NCBI RefSeq assembly: GCF_025464835.1
Contig: NZ_JAODMP010000052.1
Location: 1-46,412, forward strand
From: Mycetocola sp.
Lineage (GTDB): Bacteria > Actinomycetota > Actinomycetes > Actinomycetales > Microbacteriaceae
DNA: 46,412 bases
Reading direction: 5' to 3'
Shown piece after piece: positions 44,898 to 46,412 of this stretch. Under the pieces are notes generated by a model. That model was not told where the DNA came from. It was given only the letters and a program-made list of their open reading frames with translations, and did not search any database. Numbering within the stretch: the stretch's first letter is position 1; each line of letters begins with the position of its first letter. A program made the translations under genes and the position numbers.

Positions 44898-45248
44898 TCA
44901 GCCCCACCCGAGGGCGTGCAATTCGTCATCGTCGATTCCGTAGAAATGGGCGATCTCGTGCACCAGCGTGACACGCACCTGTTCACGCAGTTCGGCCGTA
45001 TCGTCGACGACGTTGAGGAGCGGCTCGCGGTAGATGCTGATCATGTCTGGCAGTTCACCGAAGCCGTACTGGTCCCGGTCGGTGAGAGCGACCCCGTGGT
45101 ACAGGCCGAGCAGGTCGAGGGAGCCGTCCTCGGGGCGGTCTTCGATCACGATGGCGACATTGACGAGGCCGTCGACCATGTCGTCGGGAAGGTCGTCGAA
45201 AACCTCGCCGACGAGCGCTTCGAAGGTGTCTGCATCCATGTCGACCAT
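44898..45248 (-). CDS. Small zinc metallopeptidase-like protein (Zincin_1 family)
   Basis: This 116-residue protein matches the short metallopeptidase family with the zinc motif HExxH in TLVHEIAHFYGIDD (first His about 96), where the following Asp could be the third ligand. The N-terminal region (FEALVGEVFDDLPDDM) and LYHGVALTDR also fit. There is no signal peptide. Related genes are widespread in actinobacteria, but their substrate is unknown. Met1 and Met4 are both possible starts; the site upstream (GTGAAAGC) is weak. It lies downstream of tRNA-His on the same strand, with a hairpin between (45276-45296). Confidence 0.88.
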   Translation of the reverse strand: MVDMDADTFEALVGEVFDDLPDDMVDGLVNVAIVIEDRPEDGSLDLLGLYHGVALTDRDQYGFGELPDMISIYREPLLNVVDDTAELREQVRVTLVHEIAHFYGIDDDELHALGWG

Positions 45249-45275
45249 GTGCTTTCACCGGCTTCGTTCTGGACG

Positions 45276-45296
45276 CTGCACCACAACCAGGTGCAG
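45276..45296 (-). other. Hairpin resembling the tRNA-His anticodon arm
   Basis: A perfect 7-bp stem (CTGCACC/GGTGCAG) with a 7-nt loop lies just downstream of tRNA-His. On the plus strand it shares the 12-mer ACCACAACCAGG with the tRNA anticodon arm (45341-45352). Confidence 0.6.
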
Positions 45297-45302
45297 ACTA
45301 CT

Positions 45303-45379
45303 TGGGGTGAGTAACGGGGCTTGAACCCGCGACCTCCTGGACCACAACCAGGCGCTCTACCAACTGAGCTATACCCACC
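45303..45379 (-). tRNA. tRNA-His (anticodon GTG)
   Basis: The minus strand folds as a full cloverleaf. The acceptor pairs GTGGGTA with TACTCAC, the D arm is GCTC/GAGC, the anticodon arm is CCTGG-TTGTGGT-CCAGG with anticodon GTG, and the T arm is GCGGG-TTCAAGC-CCCGT. A G lies at position -1 opposite discriminator C, the histidine identity element, and CCA is encoded (45303-45305). Confidence 0.96.
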
Positions 45380-45427
45380 ATGTGCACCGCTCGACCGAAG
45401 CCGTGCGATTGCGACTATGAGAGTCTA

Positions 45428-46048
45428 TTACACAATTGCGGTGTAGTTGTTCACCACTGCCGCTGCCACCGTTTTGGCTTCGTCGGACGTGGGCCCGGGG
45501 AGCGGAACGAACGCTGCTTCGCGGTAGTACGCGAGCTCGCGGATCGACTCGAGGATGTCGGCGAGGGCACGGTGGCCGCCGTCTTTCGCAGGGGCGTTGA
45601 AGTAGATCCGGGGGTACCAGCGCCGAGCCAGCTCCTTGATCGACGACACGTCGACGTTGCGGTAATGCAGGTGGGAATCCAGCCGAGGCATGAACTTCGC
45701 GAGGAACGCCCGGTCGGTTCCGATGGAGTTACCGGCGAGCGGTGCCTTCTGCTCCTCGGGGACATGGCTGAGGATGTACTCGAGCGCCTGGAATTCGGCA
45801 TCCGCGAGGCTGACACCGTTGGGGATCTCCTCAAGGAGTCCTGAGGAGCGGTGCATGTTCGTCACGAACTCACCCATGTTTTCCAGTGCGGAGGCATCGG
45901 GCTTGATGACGATGCTGATTCCGTCGTCGATCGGTTTGAGGTCGAAATCGGTGATCACCACCGCTATCTCAACCAGTTCATCGACGGAGAGGTCGAGCCC
46001 GGTCATTTCACAGTCAATCCATACCAGGCGGTCGCTCACATTACTCAT
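45428..46048 (-). CDS. orn: Oligoribonuclease
   Basis: This 206-residue DEDDh 3'-5' exonuclease degrades 2-5 nt RNAs (especially dinucleotides, including pGpG) to mononucleotides. Motifs are clear: LVWIDCEMTGLD (Asp and Glu about 12-14), AGNSIGTDRAFL (Asp about 113), and the final GGHRALADILESIREL with His and Asp. It is a normal length with a short C-terminal tail. The ATG is preceded by GGGG and a TAGCAT box 13 nt upstream, implying a very short leader. tRNA-His lies 48 nt downstream on the same strand. Confidence 0.95.
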   Translation of the reverse strand: MSNVSDRLVWIDCEMTGLDLSVDELVEIAVVITDFDLKPIDDGISIVIKPDASALENMGEFVTNMHRSSGLLEEIPNGVSLADAEFQALEYILSHVPEEQKAPLAGNSIGTDRAFLAKFMPRLDSHLHYRNVDVSSIKELARRWYPRIYFNAPAKDGGHRALADILESIRELAYYREAAFVPLPGPTSDEAKTVAAAVVNNYTAIV

Positions 46049-46141
46049 ACCCCAATGCTACTTGCGACCTACGACCCTCCTCGCCCGGCTCGGAACAGGT
46101 GCGGTGGAAGTGCCCTGTGGGAGAGGCTCTGGTCGCTGCGG

Positions 46142-46147
46142 TATTCT
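46142..46147 (+). promoter_or_regulatory. -10 box of tRNA-Arg
   Basis: TATTCT lies 11 nt before the tRNA 5' end, allowing a start near 46154. No clear -35 was seen. Confidence 0.5.
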
Positions 46148-46158
46148 GAGTTCTGCCC

Positions 46159-46231
46159 GCCTCCGTAGCTCAGGGGATAGAGCAGGAGCCTTCTAATCTC
46201 GTGGTCGCAGGTTCGAATCCTGCCGGGGGCA
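46159..46231 (+). tRNA. tRNA-Arg (anticodon TCT)
   Basis: The acceptor pairs GCCTCCG with CGGGGGC, the D arm is GCTC/GAGC, the T arm is GCAGG-TTCGAAT-CCTGC, and the discriminator is A. The anticodon TCT is at 46192-46194. The anticodon stem is weak: only three of five pairs form, with G46185 opposite G46201 and C46189 opposite T46197. CCA is not fully encoded (ACCTT follows). Its 3' half is repeated twice downstream. Confidence 0.92.
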
Positions 46232-46379
46232 CCTTGTCCGGGGTCTCGCGGTGCTCTCATCTCTTGGTCGCAGGTTCGAATCCTGCCGGGGGCACTTTGT
46301 CCGGGGTCTCGCGGTGCTTCTCATCTCTTGGTCGCAGGTTCGAATCCTGCCGGGGGCACTTTGTCCGGGGTCTCGCGGC
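46197..46379 (+). repeat. Tandem copies of the tRNA-Arg 3' half
   Basis: A 35-nt block equal to the tRNA from the 3' side of the anticodon stem to the discriminator occurs at 46197-46231 (in the gene), 46260-46294 and 46324-46358. The spacers (28 and 29 nt, starting TTGTCCGGGGTCTCGCGG) are nearly identical too, and the same spacer sequence starts again after the third block. The period is therefore 63-64 nt. The only difference inside the 35 nt is G46201 in the tRNA against T in both copies. Confidence 0.92.
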
Positions 46380-46412
46380 CTCGCAGGGGTTCTCCAGCCG
46401 TATCGGCCACCA

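Noticed and set aside
46260-46358. Additional tRNA genes after tRNA-Arg
   Set aside because: Only the 3' 35 nt of the tRNA are present in each copy; the acceptor 5' strand, D arm and anticodon loop are missing.

Overview
This window is high-GC chromosomal DNA from an actinobacterium, most likely a Microbacteriaceae (Leifsonia/Cryobacterium-like) genome. That assignment is an inference. It rests on the many GTG starts, the gene order yraN-comM-dprA-xerC-M23-rpsB-tsf-pyrH-frr-cdsA, a GlgE-type glycogen cluster, a YkoEDC thiamine transporter, and many genes with a TANNNT box 6-9 nt before the start codon, which suggests leaderless transcripts. No phage, transposase or CRISPR array was seen.

Layout. 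1-678 is the 3' part of a GH16 beta-glucanase gene. 857-5030 holds yraN, comM and dprA in 1-nt overlaps, then xerC. An M23 peptidase gene faces them. 5775-9231 is rpsB with a structured leader, then tsf, pyrH and frr. It is followed by cdsA, a DivIVA-repeat protein, a lytic transglycosylase-like protein, a small zinc-ribbon-like protein and an alpha/beta hydrolase. A 270-nt repeat nest separates the hydrolase from a convergent AI-2E family transporter. A two-part membrane protein with an internal lipobox and a thioredoxin/TPR protein follow.

17151-26750 is glycogen metabolism: glgE and glgB on the minus strand in a GTGA overlap, glgP divergent from glgE, then ybaK and glgX on the minus strand. 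GlgE elongates with maltose-1-phosphate, GlgB branches, GlgP phosphorolyses and GlgX debranches, so both synthesis and breakdown are encoded together.

26807-36822 holds a cysteine desulfurase and mnmA (sulfur supply and tRNA 2-thiolation), ligA, a convergent acyl-CoA ligase, and the gatCAB operon ending at a strong terminator. 36941-39917 holds an unknown protein, a decayed small gene flanked by 60-bp intergenic repeats, an SOS-box-controlled dinB and a GerW-like protein. 39959-43591 is a TPP riboswitch with ykoE-ykoD-ykoC and a P-loop kinase.

The end holds a D,D-carboxypeptidase-like protein lacking the KTG motif, a small metallopeptidase, tRNA-His, orn, and tRNA-Arg(TCT) followed by two tandem copies of its own 3' half.

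The main non-coding signals are: a four-unit 33-nt hairpin array whose fourth unit has compensatory base changes (12880-13011); the tandem tRNA-Arg 3' halves (46197-46379); a 30-bp perfect palindrome inside ykoD (40766-40795); a hairpin covering the yraN ribosome binding site (829-851); and the repeats flanking the decayed gene (37551-38095). All -10 boxes, hairpins and counts were read by eye.
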